This document shows positions 44,380-53,121 of a DNA stretch of 64,000 nt, one piece after another. Both the position numbers and the translations under genes were made by a program. Source of the DNA: Lachnospiraceae bacterium (lineage in GTDB: Bacteria; Bacillota; Clostridia; Lachnospirales; Lachnospiraceae); NCBI GenBank assembly GCA_024404675.1, contig JAKSPO010000004.1, positions 58,797 through 122,796 on the forward strand, given 5' to 3'. Each line of letters starts with the position of its first letter. Positions within the stretch are counted from its first letter, which is position 1. The notes under the pieces were generated by a model that saw nothing but the letters and a program-made list of their open reading frames with translations, was not told where the DNA came from and made no database searches.

Positions 44380-45119
44380 ATTGCCATACCCCCATCTACG
44401 CAGATTACCTGTCCGGTAATATATCTTGCTTCATCGCTTGCGAGAAATGCCACAACATTGGCAATATCCTCGGCCTTTCCCATCTCACGGAAGGGAATGC
44501 CTGCAAGTAACTGCTCCTTCGCACTCTCGGGGATTGCTGCGGTCATATCGGTTTCAATCATTCCGGGTGCTACGGCATTGACCGTAATCTGTCTCGACGC
44601 AAGCTCTCTTGCAAGGGACTTGGTCATACCGATGACTGCTGCCTTGCTGGCTGCGTAATTCACCTGACCCGCATTGCCCATAACACCGACTACGGAGCTC
44701 ATATTGATAATGTGACCGTAGCGCTGCTTAAGCATCAGCTTGGTAACACCGCGCATCATGTAAAAGGGGCCCTTCAGGTTGATGTCAATGACCGCATCCA
44801 TATCCTCATCCTTAATTCTCGGCAGAAGATTATCTCTTGTGATACCGGCGTTATTGACCAGAACATCGATTCGGCCGTTTCCGAACTGTGCAGCCGTCGT
44901 AATCAGCTCCGCACAAGCCTCAGGATTGCTTGCATCCGCACAGACCGCAAGTGCACGTGCGCCCTTACTCTCACAGCTTCTTACGGTTTCCTCCGCAGCT
45001 TCCTTTCCGGACCGAAAGCTGAATACTACATCATATCCTTCCGTCGCCAGCTTCTCACAGACAGCGCGACCGATTCCACGGCTTCCGCCGGTTACCAATG
45101 CTATTTTTCTCTCACTCAT
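44376..45119 (-). CDS. fabG: 3-oxoacyl-ACP reductase
   Basis: A 247-residue short-chain dehydrogenase. The NADPH-binding motif is TGGSRGIGRAV, followed by NNAG (about 88-91). The catalytic Ser (NMSSVVG), Tyr and Lys (NYAASKAA) are in place. Both ends overlap neighbours by 4 bases (fabD and fabF), which shows tight coupling of the FASII enzymes. Confidence 0.97.
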   Translation of the reverse strand: MSERKIALVTGGSRGIGRAVCEKLATEGYDVVFSFRSGKEAAEETVRSCESKGARALAVCADASNPEACAELITTAAQFGNGRIDVLVNNAGITRDNLLPRIKDEDMDAVIDINLKGPFYMMRGVTKLMLKQRYGHIINMSSVVGVMGNAGQVNYAASKAAVIGMTKSLARELASRQITVNAVAPGMIETDMTAAIPESAKEQLLAGIPFREMGKAEDIANVVAFLASDEARYITGQVICVDGGMAI

Positions 45120-46051
45120 GCCGTTTCTCCCACTAAATTCCTAAAATCCTCCACCTTATCGATGGACACTACCGTAACCTCAGTTCCCATTGCCTTAGCT
45201 GTCTTTTTCAAAAAGCCTGCCATCGTATTACCGGGGCCAATCTCAATGAATCGCTCGAAACCTCCCGCAAGCAATCTGCGAAGCTGCGCCTCAAGTCGAA
45301 CACTGCTCTGCACCTGTCTGATTAAAAGCTCCTGTACGCTGTCATCCTCCTTCAGATAATCACCGGTAACATTGAGAAGCACCGGGATCTGCGCTTTTCC
45401 GAAGGAAATTCCCGTAAAATACTCGCGGAGCTTCTCGCCTGCAGGTTTCATAAACTTCGTATGGAAGGGACCGCTTACATTCAATCGGATACACCGCTTT
45501 GCGCCCTGCTCCTTAAGCACTGCCTCTACCGAAGCGACAGCCTCCTCGTCACCGCAGATGACAATCTGTCCGGGACAATTATAGTTCGCAACCGTAACAT
45601 ATCCGGGTCCGTTGTAGCCCTCGCAGGCAGCCTCCACAACGCTCGTCTCCGCGCCGAGAATTGCACTCATCGAGCAGCTCAGGCCATTGGCCGCTTCTGC
45701 CATAACCCTTCCGCGAAATGCCGTAAGGGCCACATATTCCTCTGCACCGAAAACACCTGCCGCTTGAAGTGCTCCGTACTCTCCGAGGCTCAGTCCCAAG
45801 GCTGCATCCGGCGTGATTCCTCTGCTCTTTAAAAGAAGCGTGACTCCTGCGGCAAAGGTTGCCATAGAGGCCTGTGTATATTCCGTCTTCGAGAGCTCCT
45901 CCATAGGACCCTCGTGCATGATTCTGATTACATCAAACGGCAGGCTCAGGGAATCGGCAAATGCCCGATACTCCGGATATTCTGTATAGAAATCCAGTCC
46001 CATGCCTACTCGCTGACTGCCCTGTCCGGCATATAAAAATGCAGTACGCAT
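45116..46051 (-). CDS. fabD: Malonyl-CoA:ACP transacylase
   Basis: Loads malonyl from CoA onto ACP. The 311-residue protein has the oxyanion loop GQGSQRVGMG and the nucleophile Ser88 in GLSLGEYGAL. The catalytic His is in SGPFHTKFM. GGAGG precedes ATG at 46051. fabK is 29 bases upstream. Confidence 0.96.
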   Translation of the reverse strand: MRTAFLYAGQGSQRVGMGLDFYTEYPEYRAFADSLSLPFDVIRIMHEGPMEELSKTEYTQASMATFAAGVTLLLKSRGITPDAALGLSLGEYGALQAAGVFGAEEYVALTAFRGRVMAEAANGLSCSMSAILGAETSVVEAACEGYNGPGYVTVANYNCPGQIVICGDEEAVASVEAVLKEQGAKRCIRLNVSGPFHTKFMKPAGEKLREYFTGISFGKAQIPVLLNVTGDYLKEDDSVQELLIRQVQSSVRLEAQLRRLLAGGFERFIEIGPGNTMAGFLKKTAKAMGTEVTVVSIDKVEDFRNLVGETA

Positions 46052-46080
46052 CTGATTTCCTCCTTCGGTGATTGCTTCGC

Positions 46081-47001
46081 TTAAAGCGTCGAAGCGATCT
46101 TCTGATAACCCTCATACATTTCCTCAAAAATCCTGCGAATCGGCTTTATGTCGTTCACAAGACCTGCGACCTGACCTGCCATCAAAGAACCGGTCTTCGT
46201 GTCGCCGTCGAATACTGCACGACGAAGTGAACCAAGCGTATACTGCTCAAGCTCCATCTTGTCGGCACCCTCCATCTCACGCTTTACATACTCGCGCGCC
46301 ATGACATTTTTAATGATTCGAACGGGAGTTCCTGCGATACGTCCGGTAATGATCGTACCGTTGTCCTTCGTCTTAAGCACCGCATCCTTATAGTTCTGGT
46401 GAATCGGACACTCCTCGGAAGCAAGCAGAACGGTTCCGATCTGCACACCGATTGCACCAAGTGCAAAGGAAGCTGCCACACCGCGTCCGTCTGCGATTCC
46501 GCCTGCTGCGATAACCGGAATGGACACTGCATCCACTACCTGCGGAACAAGCGTCATCGTTGTCATCTCACCGACATGACCGCCACTTTCGGTACCCTCA
46601 GCAATCACTGCATCCGCACCGCAACGCTCCATACGGATTGCAAGCGCAGTTCCGGATACAACCGGAATGACAATCATCCCGTGCTCCTTCCAAAGCGGCA
46701 TATAAGCCGCCGGACTTCCCGCACCGGTCGTAACAATCTTAACGCCCTCCTCGACGATCATCTTCGCCATCTCGGGTGCGTCAGGATTCATCAGCATCAG
46801 ATTTACGCCAAAGGGCTTATCGGTAAGCTCCTTACAGCGTCTGATATGCTCCCTTAACATCTCCGTTCTCATGCCGCCCGCACCGATCAGTCCGAGTCCG
46901 CCGGCGTTGCTGACTGCCGCAGCAAACTCACCGGTTGCAATATTAGCCATACCACCCTGAATAAAAGGGTATTCAATTCCAAGCATTTCATTCAATCTCA
47001 T
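46081..47001 (-). CDS. fabK: Enoyl-ACP reductase II (FMN-dependent)
   Basis: FabK performs the last reduction in the cycle with FMN and NAD(P)H. It has no similarity to FabI and is insensitive to triclosan. ATG at 47001 is preferred because the AAAGGA site would overlap the earlier in-frame ATG. The 306-residue barrel opens MRLNEMLGIEYPFIQGGMAN and contains VIAEGTESGGHVG and PVIAAGGIADGRG. No FabI is in the window. Confidence 0.95.
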   Translation of the reverse strand: MRLNEMLGIEYPFIQGGMANIATGEFAAAVSNAGGLGLIGAGGMRTEMLREHIRRCKELTDKPFGVNLMLMNPDAPEMAKMIVEEGVKIVTTGAGSPAAYMPLWKEHGMIVIPVVSGTALAIRMERCGADAVIAEGTESGGHVGEMTTMTLVPQVVDAVSIPVIAAGGIADGRGVAASFALGAIGVQIGTVLLASEECPIHQNYKDAVLKTKDNGTIITGRIAGTPVRIIKNVMAREYVKREMEGADKMELEQYTLGSLRRAVFDGDTKTGSLMAGQVAGLVNDIKPIRRIFEEMYEGYQKIASTL

Positions 47002-47015
47002 AGCGCACATCCTTT

Positions 47016-47954
47016 CTACACCTCCATATACAAGCCGCTCCAGGTGAGTCCCGCACCGAAGCCGACACAGATTACCCTGCTTCCCGAACGGAGCTTCCCT
47101 TCGCGGAACAGCTCGTCCAGAACAAGCGGAATACTTGCTGCAGAGGTATTACCGTATTTTTCGATATTCATATAAAACTTATCCTCAAAGCCGGGATATT
47201 TCTTCATCACATGGGAGATAATCCGCGCATTGGCCTGATGGCAGATGCAGTAATCAACCTCAGCCATGGTGATGCCCTCCTCACCGAGGACCTCCTCTAT
47301 CGCCTGCGCAAGTGCCGTTACGGCAAATCTGAACACCTCGCTTCCTAACATCTGAAGCTTCGCATTCGCATTGCCCGGTCCGAGACAGCTGAGCACCTCG
47401 CGATTGCCTCTTGCCCACGACTTCTGCCGAAAGGACTTATCCGCGCTTTCGATTACCACCGCTGCGGCACCGTCGCCGAAAAGAATGCAGGTGGAACGGT
47501 CCGTGTAGTCAATAATTTTCGAAAGCTGTTCGCTTCCGATTACCAGTGCGTAGGGCTTCGGCGATGCCTCAAGAAGTGCTCTGGCGGTTCCTAATCCCAT
47601 CAGAAAGCCTGTGCAGGCTGCTCCGATATCAAAGGCCATAACCTCCTCGGAAAGCCCAAGCTCCTTCTGCACCAGACAGGCTGCCGAAGGAAAGATATAA
47701 TCCGGTGTCTGCGTTGCAACAAGCACAACACCGATTTCTGCTCTGTCAATGCCCGCACGGCTGACTGCCTCCTCCGCTGCCTGAACCGCAAGTGAAACAC
47801 AGGTCTCCTGCCCACACTGATATCTCTGTTTTATTCCGGTACGCGTGGTAATCCACTCGTCATTGGTATCGACTAACCTGCTCAGGTCGTCATTGGTGAT
47901 GACCTTCTCGGGAAGTGCGCTACCGGTGGCCACGATTCGAATTCCCTTCATCAT
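47016..47954 (-). CDS. fabH: 3-oxoacyl-ACP synthase III
   Basis: FabH starts chains by condensing acyl-CoA with malonyl-ACP. The 312-residue enzyme has Cys114 in GAACTGF, His in CICHQANARI and Asn in YGNTSAAS. The ATG abuts the accA stop (TAAATG), with GAGGGGAA as ribosome site. It is the first fab gene after the acc set. Confidence 0.97.
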   Translation of the reverse strand: MMKGIRIVATGSALPEKVITNDDLSRLVDTNDEWITTRTGIKQRYQCGQETCVSLAVQAAEEAVSRAGIDRAEIGVVLVATQTPDYIFPSAACLVQKELGLSEEVMAFDIGAACTGFLMGLGTARALLEASPKPYALVIGSEQLSKIIDYTDRSTCILFGDGAAAVVIESADKSFRQKSWARGNREVLSCLGPGNANAKLQMLGSEVFRFAVTALAQAIEEVLGEEGITMAEVDYCICHQANARIISHVMKKYPGFEDKFYMNIEKYGNTSAASIPLVLDELFREGKLRSGSRVICVGFGAGLTWSGLYMEV

Positions 47955-48755
47955 TTATTCCCCTCGCTTTCCGTCAAATAATCCGTCAATTCGACGGAAT
48001 TTGCGAAATCTTGCATTTGCCAGCTCCGCACCGCTTTGCTTTCGTAGCTTCTCAAGCGTTTCCACGAGGAGACTGTCAAGAATCGGAAAGCTTCTGTTGC
48101 CCTCCGGAATCACACCGTCTATTAACTCAAGCTCCTTAAGCTCGCCAGCGGTAATCTTCATCACCGTACTTGCCTCTGCCGCCCGGGAGGCATCCTTCCA
48201 GATAATTGACGCGAAGCCCTCCGGAGACAGGATGGAATAGACTGCATTTTCGAGCATCCATACCCGGTCCGCAACTCCAAGCGCCAAAGCGCCGCCGCTG
48301 CTTCCCTCACCGGTTACGATTGCAATGATCGGAACCTTCAGTCTGCTCATCACCGCAAGGTTTTCAGCGATGGCGTTACTCTGTCCGTTACTCTCCGCCT
48401 CAATTCCCGGATATGCTCCGGGCGTATCGATAAATGTGATGATCGGACGACCGAATTTCTCGGCCTGCTCCATCAGTCTGCGTGCCTTTCGGTAGCCCTC
48501 CGGGGAGGTCATGCCGAAATTGAAACGGATATTTTCCTCTGTGGTACGGCCCTTGCGCTGTCCGATAATAGTTACCGGAATCCCGTGAAATGTGGCGATT
48601 CCGCCGACAATAGACGGGTCATCCCGATACAGTCTGTCACCGTGCAGCTCCAAAAAATCCTCAAACAAGGCCTCGATATACTCCATAATGTTGGTGCGGT
48701 CGGCAGCTCTTGCAAGCTTGACCCTATCGTAGGCCGTCATCTTCTTCTCACTCAT
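47955..48755 (-). CDS. accA: Acetyl-CoA carboxylase carboxyltransferase subunit alpha
   Basis: The 266-residue alpha subunit, with GDRLYRDDPSIVGGIA near the start and the oxyanion-type segment GEGSSGGALALG near 145. Works with AccD to move the carboxyl from biotin to acetyl-CoA. It is shorter at the N-terminus than E. coli AccA (about 320 residues), as usual in clostridia. Confidence 0.96.
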   Translation of the reverse strand: MSEKKMTAYDRVKLARAADRTNIMEYIEALFEDFLELHGDRLYRDDPSIVGGIATFHGIPVTIIGQRKGRTTEENIRFNFGMTSPEGYRKARRLMEQAEKFGRPIITFIDTPGAYPGIEAESNGQSNAIAENLAVMSRLKVPIIAIVTGEGSSGGALALGVADRVWMLENAVYSILSPEGFASIIWKDASRAAEASTVMKITAGELKELELIDGVIPEGNRSFPILDSLLVETLEKLRKQSGAELANARFRKFRRIDGLFDGKRGE

Positions 48756-48766
48756 AAAAACTCTCC

Positions 48767-49612
48767 TTACACACTCGCATGCAGCTTAAGAATCTTATGC
48801 AGTGTGCTGCGCATCCGCTTTCTTTCCACCACCATATCAATCATGCCGTGCTCTAACAGAAATTCCGCATGCTGAAACTCCTTCGGCAGCTTCTGTCCGA
48901 TTGTCTGCTCGATAACTCTCGGTCCCGCAAAGCAGATCAAAGCATCCGGCTCTGCGATAATGATGTCTCCAAGACTCGCATAGCTTGCGCTGACGCCGCC
49001 GGTAGTCGGATTGGTCAGATAGGAGATAAAAAGGCCGCCCTTTTCCTTAAACTGCTCAACCATTGCAGCGGTTTTCGCCATCTGCATCAGGGAGAACAAC
49101 CCCTCCTGCATTCTTGCGCCACCGCTTGCGGAGAAGATGATGAGCGGCAGCTTACGCTTGCCCGCATATTCCGTAAGTCTTGCAATCTTCTCCCCGACAA
49201 CCGTGCCCATGCTTCCCATCAGAAAGCGGCTGTCCATCACGCCGATTGCCACGCGAATGCCTCTGATTCTCGCCTCACCGGCAAGAAAAGCATCGTTGCC
49301 TCCGGTCTTCTCGCGCATCGTAGCAAGCTTCTCCTCATACTGCGGAAACTTGATCGGGTTCTGCTGCGGCAGATTCCCGAAAAGCTCGCGAAAGCTTCCT
49401 TCGTCGCAAACAAAACGGATACGACTAACCGGGTCCATGGAAAGATAGAAGCCGCAATGCGGGCATACCCATCGTTTCTCACGAAGCTTGGACGTCTCCA
49501 CCACAGCATGACAGGACGGGCACTCCGTCTGCTCCTCCTGTGCTGCCGTTCGCTGCTTTAAAAGGATATCCCAGCGTTTTCTTCTCTGACGGAAGATATC
49601 GTCGATATTCAT
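48767..49612 (-). CDS. accD: Acetyl-CoA carboxylase carboxyltransferase subunit beta
   Basis: ATG at 49612 overlaps the accC stop (TGATG) and has AGGG 7 bases upstream; a GTG one codon earlier is less likely. The 281-residue protein has the zinc ribbon CPSCHAVV...CPHCGFY (about 33-58), and the SASGGARMQEG and NPTTGGVSASYA oxyanion loops. It forms the transferase with AccA. Confidence 0.96.
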   Translation of the reverse strand: MNIDDIFRQRRKRWDILLKQRTAAQEEQTECPSCHAVVETSKLREKRWVCPHCGFYLSMDPVSRIRFVCDEGSFRELFGNLPQQNPIKFPQYEEKLATMREKTGGNDAFLAGEARIRGIRVAIGVMDSRFLMGSMGTVVGEKIARLTEYAGKRKLPLIIFSASGGARMQEGLFSLMQMAKTAAMVEQFKEKGGLFISYLTNPTTGGVSASYASLGDIIIAEPDALICFAGPRVIEQTIGQKLPKEFQHAEFLLEHGMIDMVVERKRMRSTLHKILKLHASV

Positions 49613-50964
49613 CACTGTTCCCTACCTTCCTCGTTCCATTTTTCAATGGTTTTATGATGCTCCTCCCAGAAGCCGGTGTTGTAATTGCCCTTTAAGAAGG
49701 CGGGGTGATAGGTCAACAGGTGCATAAACTCAAAATTGGTCTTAACGCCCTCGATAATCAGCTCCTCAAGCGCTCTTCTAAGCCTTCTTACCGCCTCAAG
49801 TCTGGTGTCGCCCGATACGATGATTTTTGCAATCATGGAATCGTAGAAGGGGCTCACCTCATAACCGGTGAACACATGGCTTTCGGTTCTTACACCATAG
49901 CCCGAAGGAAAATGCAAGAAGCTGATAGTCCCGGGTGTCAACGCATTGATGCGGCACTCGATGGCATGCTTCCGAATGGTGATTTCCTCCTGCTTCATGG
50001 TAAGCTTCATTCCGGCAGCAATACGAATCTGCTCCCGAATCAGGTCAATATCCGTGATGGCCTCCGTTACCGGATGTTCCACCTGGATCCTTGTATTCAT
50101 CTCAATAAAATAGTAGTGCTTCTCTGCATCCATCACAAACTCGATGGTGCCGGCACTGAAGTAGCCGGCCGCCTTCGCTGCGCGAACCGCCACCTCTCCC
50201 ATCTCTCTTCTGAGGCTCTCATTCAGCCCGACAGACGGTGCTTCCTCCAGAAGCTTCTGGTTATTTTTCTGAATCGAACAATCTCTCTCCCCGAGATATA
50301 CAGTATTGCCGAAACGGTCAGCCAGTATCTGAAACTCGATATGACGCGGATTCACAATCAGCTTCTCAAGATACATATCGTCGTTTCCGAAGGCTGCCTT
50401 CGCTTCCGCCTTTGCAGTCTGAAAAGCACCGGCAAGCTCTTCCTTCGAATATGCCTTCCGCATGCCCTTTCCGCCGCCGCCCGCAGAGGCCTTCAGAAGA
50501 ACCGGATAGCCAAGCTTCTCCGCAAGCTCCTCTGCCTCCTGCACGGTATGAATCAGCTCCCGTGAGCCCGGTACGACCGGTACCTCACTTGCGATCATCA
50601 GCTGTCTTGCTTCCTGCTTGTCGCCCATCCGCCGAATGATTTCCGAAGAAGGGCCGATAAATGCAATGTGATTCTTTTCACATTTTTCGGCAAAATCCGC
50701 GTTCTCCGACAGAAAGCCGTAGCCGGGATGGATTGCATCGCACTCCATCTGCCGTGCGGTCTCTAAGATAGCATCCTGATTCAGATAGCTTTCCGATGCC
50801 TTGGCAGGTCCGATACAAACCGCATAATTCGCGGTCATCACCGGAAGGGACTTTGCGTCCGCCTCGGAATAGACCGCTACGGTTTCGATTCCCATCTCTC
50901 TGCAGCAGCGGATCACGCGAACTGCAATCTCGCCTCGATTTGCAATCAAAATACGTTTGAACAT
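49612..50964 (-). CDS. accC: Biotin carboxylase
   Basis: The 450-residue ATP-grasp enzyme that carboxylates biotin on AccB. It has the N-terminal FKRILIANRGEIAVRVIR, the Gly-rich loop LKASAGGGGKGMR, and MNTRIQVEHPVTE at the catalytic site. It lies between accB and accD. Confidence 0.98.
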   Translation of the reverse strand: MFKRILIANRGEIAVRVIRCCREMGIETVAVYSEADAKSLPVMTANYAVCIGPAKASESYLNQDAILETARQMECDAIHPGYGFLSENADFAEKCEKNHIAFIGPSSEIIRRMGDKQEARQLMIASEVPVVPGSRELIHTVQEAEELAEKLGYPVLLKASAGGGGKGMRKAYSKEELAGAFQTAKAEAKAAFGNDDMYLEKLIVNPRHIEFQILADRFGNTVYLGERDCSIQKNNQKLLEEAPSVGLNESLRREMGEVAVRAAKAAGYFSAGTIEFVMDAEKHYYFIEMNTRIQVEHPVTEAITDIDLIREQIRIAAGMKLTMKQEEITIRKHAIECRINALTPGTISFLHFPSGYGVRTESHVFTGYEVSPFYDSMIAKIIVSGDTRLEAVRRLRRALEELIIEGVKTNFEFMHLLTYHPAFLKGNYNTGFWEEHHKTIEKWNEEGREQ

Positions 50965-50982
50965 AGCTTATCTCCCGGGACT

Positions 50983-51420
50983 CTATTCCAAGGTAAGAAG
51001 CGGCTGTCCGTATTCCACCATGCCGCCGTCCCTTGCAAGAATTTCGGTAACGACGCCGCTTTCGCCGGCGCGAACCTCGTTCATCAGCTTCATCGCCTCG
51101 ATAATGCCGATCACGTCACCCTTCTTCACCGTGTCGCCGACCTTCACAAAAGGCTCTGCATCCGGTGCCGGAGAAGCGTAAAATGTGCCGACAAGCGGAG
51201 CCTTCACACATTTGCCGTCAGCCTTTTGCTCAGCCTGCTTTGAAGTCTTAGCTTCGGTGGCAGGTGCCTGCGACTCTACTCTGGGAGCCGGCATGGCCGC
51301 AGTCGTAGCGGCACATTCCTTTTTAAGGCTTATCTGCACGCCGTTCATCGAAAGCTCCAGCTGGCTTAAAGAGGAGCTTTCAAAACGGTCCCATATTTCA
51401 TAGATTTGCTTCATTTCCAT
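50983..51420 (-). CDS. accB: Biotin carboxyl carrier protein
   Basis: From ATG at 51420 (GGAG upstream) the product has 145 residues. The C-terminal biotinyl domain carries K111 in IIEAMKLMNEV, the residue biotinylated by BirA. Residues about 40-70 form an Ala/Pro/Lys linker typical of carrier proteins. It follows acpP closely. Confidence 0.96.
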   Translation of the reverse strand: MEMKQIYEIWDRFESSSLSQLELSMNGVQISLKKECAATTAAMPAPRVESQAPATEAKTSKQAEQKADGKCVKAPLVGTFYASPAPDAEPFVKVGDTVKKGDVIGIIEAMKLMNEVRAGESGVVTEILARDGGMVEYGQPLLTLE

Positions 51421-51458
51421 CTCGATAGTCTCCAATCCCACAAGGTGCGGGTCTTTTC

Positions 51459-51686
51459 TTATGCCTGCTCGTCGATATAAGAAACGATCTTCTGTACGGT
51501 GTCAAAATCCTTCAGTGCTTCCTCGTCGATGGTGATGCCGAAAGCCTCCTCAAGTGCCATGCTAAGCTCCATAGCGTCGAGAGAATCGATGCCGAGGTCC
51601 TCCTTCAATCTTGCGTCGATGGTGATCTTATCCTCATCACAGTTGATGGTTTCCATAATCGTGTTCTTAACCTTTTCGAATGACAT
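51459..51686 (-). CDS. acpP: Acyl carrier protein
   Basis: The 75-residue carrier. S35 in LGIDSLDAMEL receives the phosphopantetheine arm. The rest is the expected acidic four-helix bundle. It is the first gene of the FASII operon, so its expression level and that of all enzymes respond to the same promoter. AAAGGAG precedes ATG at 51686. Confidence 0.98.
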   Translation of the reverse strand: MSFEKVKNTIMETINCDEDKITIDARLKEDLGIDSLDAMELSMALEEAFGITIDEEALKDFDTVQKIVSYIDEQA

Positions 51687-51716
51687 AATAGTATTCTCCT
51701 TTGAATTCTTTATATT

Positions 51717-51781
51717 TATTTAGTTAAATATTTTTAGCTAAATATCTAGCAACATTATACTTTGTGTCGCGAAAAAGTCAA
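51717..51781 (-). promoter_or_regulatory. FASII operon promoter with two palindromic boxes
   Basis: On the minus strand TTGACT (51776-51781), 16 bases, TATAAT (51754-51759). Just after the expected start site lie TTTAGCTAAA (51733-51742) and TATTTAGTTAAATA (51717-51730), perfect or near-perfect dyads 14 bp apart centre to centre. The position suits a repressor, most likely the MarR protein encoded at the operon end. Confidence 0.75.
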
Positions 51782-51845
51782 GTATTTTACCCCGGAAAGA
51801 ATCTCAATTATATATGAGCGAACGAATAGCTCAAGGATTGGTGAG

Positions 51846-51882
51846 CAAAAAAAGAGCCATCGACCATAGCCGATGACTCTTG
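51846..51882 (-). terminator. Terminator after the HMGL-like aldolase gene
   Basis: AAGAG-CCATCG (51852-51862) pairs with CGATG-ACTCTT (51871-51881), and TTTTTTTGC follows on the minus strand. Confidence 0.8.
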
Positions 51883-51902
51883 TGTATTTCTATATAATTC
51901 GA

Positions 51903-52868
51903 TTAATCCATCAGTTCCTTGTAGAACTCGGTGAGGTCCTCACGACCGTCCTTGATGAACTTGATAGCGCTTCTCGGATGCTGGTTGAGAAGACCGGTCA
52001 TCAGATAGGGAATGTCGTAGCCCCAGGTTACGCCCTTCTTCTTGAGCTCCATCATATAGTTCTCGATGAAACGGAATACCGGATACAGCTCGTATTTCGG
52101 ATTCTTCAAAAAGCCAAGGAGCAGCTCCATTGCGCAGTTGCCGGCGCCACGGCCCATGGAAAGGTAGGTTGCATCCAGCCAGTCTACGCCGTCTCCGCAC
52201 GCCTCAATGGTGTTGGCAAATGCCAGCTGCTGATTGTTGTGTGCATGGATACCGAGCTTCTTGTTGTACTTCGTAGCAAACTCCATGTACAGATCGGCAA
52301 TACGTGCCATCTGCTCGGGATAGATAGAACCGAAGCTGTCAACGATGTAGATAACATCAACAGGGGTCTGGCCGAGCATATCAAGTGCAACCTTAATGTC
52401 CTTCTCCTGTGCATTGGAGATTGCCATGATGTTACAGCTGGTCTCGTAGCCCTTAGCTGCTGCGTCCTCAATCATATCGATTGCGTCGGGCATCTGATGG
52501 ATATAAGTTGCAACACGCACAAGGTCAACCGGGCTGTTGCATTTTTTATCAAAATCATTCTTGTCGTGGCGTCCGATATCGGCCATGATAGCAAGCTTCA
52601 GGGAGGTGTCGTTGTCACCTACAATCTCACGAATATGGTCATCCGTGGAGAACTTCCATTTGCCGAACTTCGTCTCATCGAAAACCTTCTTGGAGGCGCG
52701 ATAGCCCATCTCCATATAATCAACGCCCGCCTCAACGTTGGTGCGGTACAAAGCCTTTACAAAGTCATCCTCAAAAAAGAAATCATTCACCAGACCGCCG
52801 TCACGAAGTGTAGCATCTACGACTTTAATGCTCTCGCGAAATCCCAGCAAATTCTCAATCTGTTTCAT
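51903..52868 (-). CDS. HMGL-like aldolase family protein
   Basis: ATG at 52868 gives 321 residues; the upstream open codons lack similarity. The protein has the DRE-TIM motif DATLRDGGLVND near 20-31 and the metal-binding HAHNN near 215-219. This places it with 4-hydroxy-2-oxovalerate aldolases, isopropylmalate synthases and HMG-CoA lyases. It is short and lacks the regulatory domain of LeuA. The first motif reads LRDGG instead of DG(L/T)R(D)G, as in the aldolase branch. It is a single-gene unit with its own promoter and terminator. The substrate cannot be named. Confidence 0.85.
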   Translation of the reverse strand: MKQIENLLGFRESIKVVDATLRDGGLVNDFFFEDDFVKALYRTNVEAGVDYMEMGYRASKKVFDETKFGKWKFSTDDHIREIVGDNDTSLKLAIMADIGRHDKNDFDKKCNSPVDLVRVATYIHQMPDAIDMIEDAAAKGYETSCNIMAISNAQEKDIKVALDMLGQTPVDVIYIVDSFGSIYPEQMARIADLYMEFATKYNKKLGIHAHNNQQLAFANTIEACGDGVDWLDATYLSMGRGAGNCAMELLLGFLKNPKYELYPVFRFIENYMMELKKKGVTWGYDIPYLMTGLLNQHPRSAIKFIKDGREDLTEFYKELMD

Positions 52869-52930
52869 ATAATCCGCCTTTCTCCCGGTGCCCCTCAGGC
52901 GCACCGCTTCTGTCAAACTCTATCTAGAAA

Positions 52931-52959
52931 AATATACGAATTTGTATGGCTCTTGTCAA
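52931..52959 (-). promoter_or_regulatory. Promoter of the HMGL-like aldolase gene
   Basis: TTGACA (52954-52959), 17 bases, TATATT (52931-52936) on the minus strand. Confidence 0.8.
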
Positions 52960-53006
52960 TATATACCGTGACTTTTCGAGGTTTTTTTCGGAAAATGAAC
53001 CGCAGG

Positions 53007-53121
53007 TGAGCCACGGGGACGGGGTTAAGGGCTCATTTTTAGAAAAAATGAGCCCTTAACCCCGTCCCCAAAGGTTCACATTGCGGGAAAATGAGCCCCT
53101 AACCCCGTCCCCAAGGGTTCA
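53007..53121. repeat. Cluster of three GGGGACGGGG repeat units
   Basis: Unit 1 (53007-53035) is in plus orientation; units 2 (53049-53078) and 3 (53092-53121) are inverted. Units 1 and 2 form 26-bp perfect arms (53015-53040 and 53044-53069) around a 3-base loop. Each unit runs from TGARCC through GGGGACGGGGTTARGGGC to TCA. The outer three bases of unit 3 are the TGA stop codon of the MutS2-like gene. It could act as a terminator in both directions. Confidence 0.88.

Noticed and set aside
53007..53121. Three repeat units considered as a small CRISPR array
   Set aside because: Units are in opposite orientations, spacing is irregular, no cas genes are present, and units also occur singly elsewhere.
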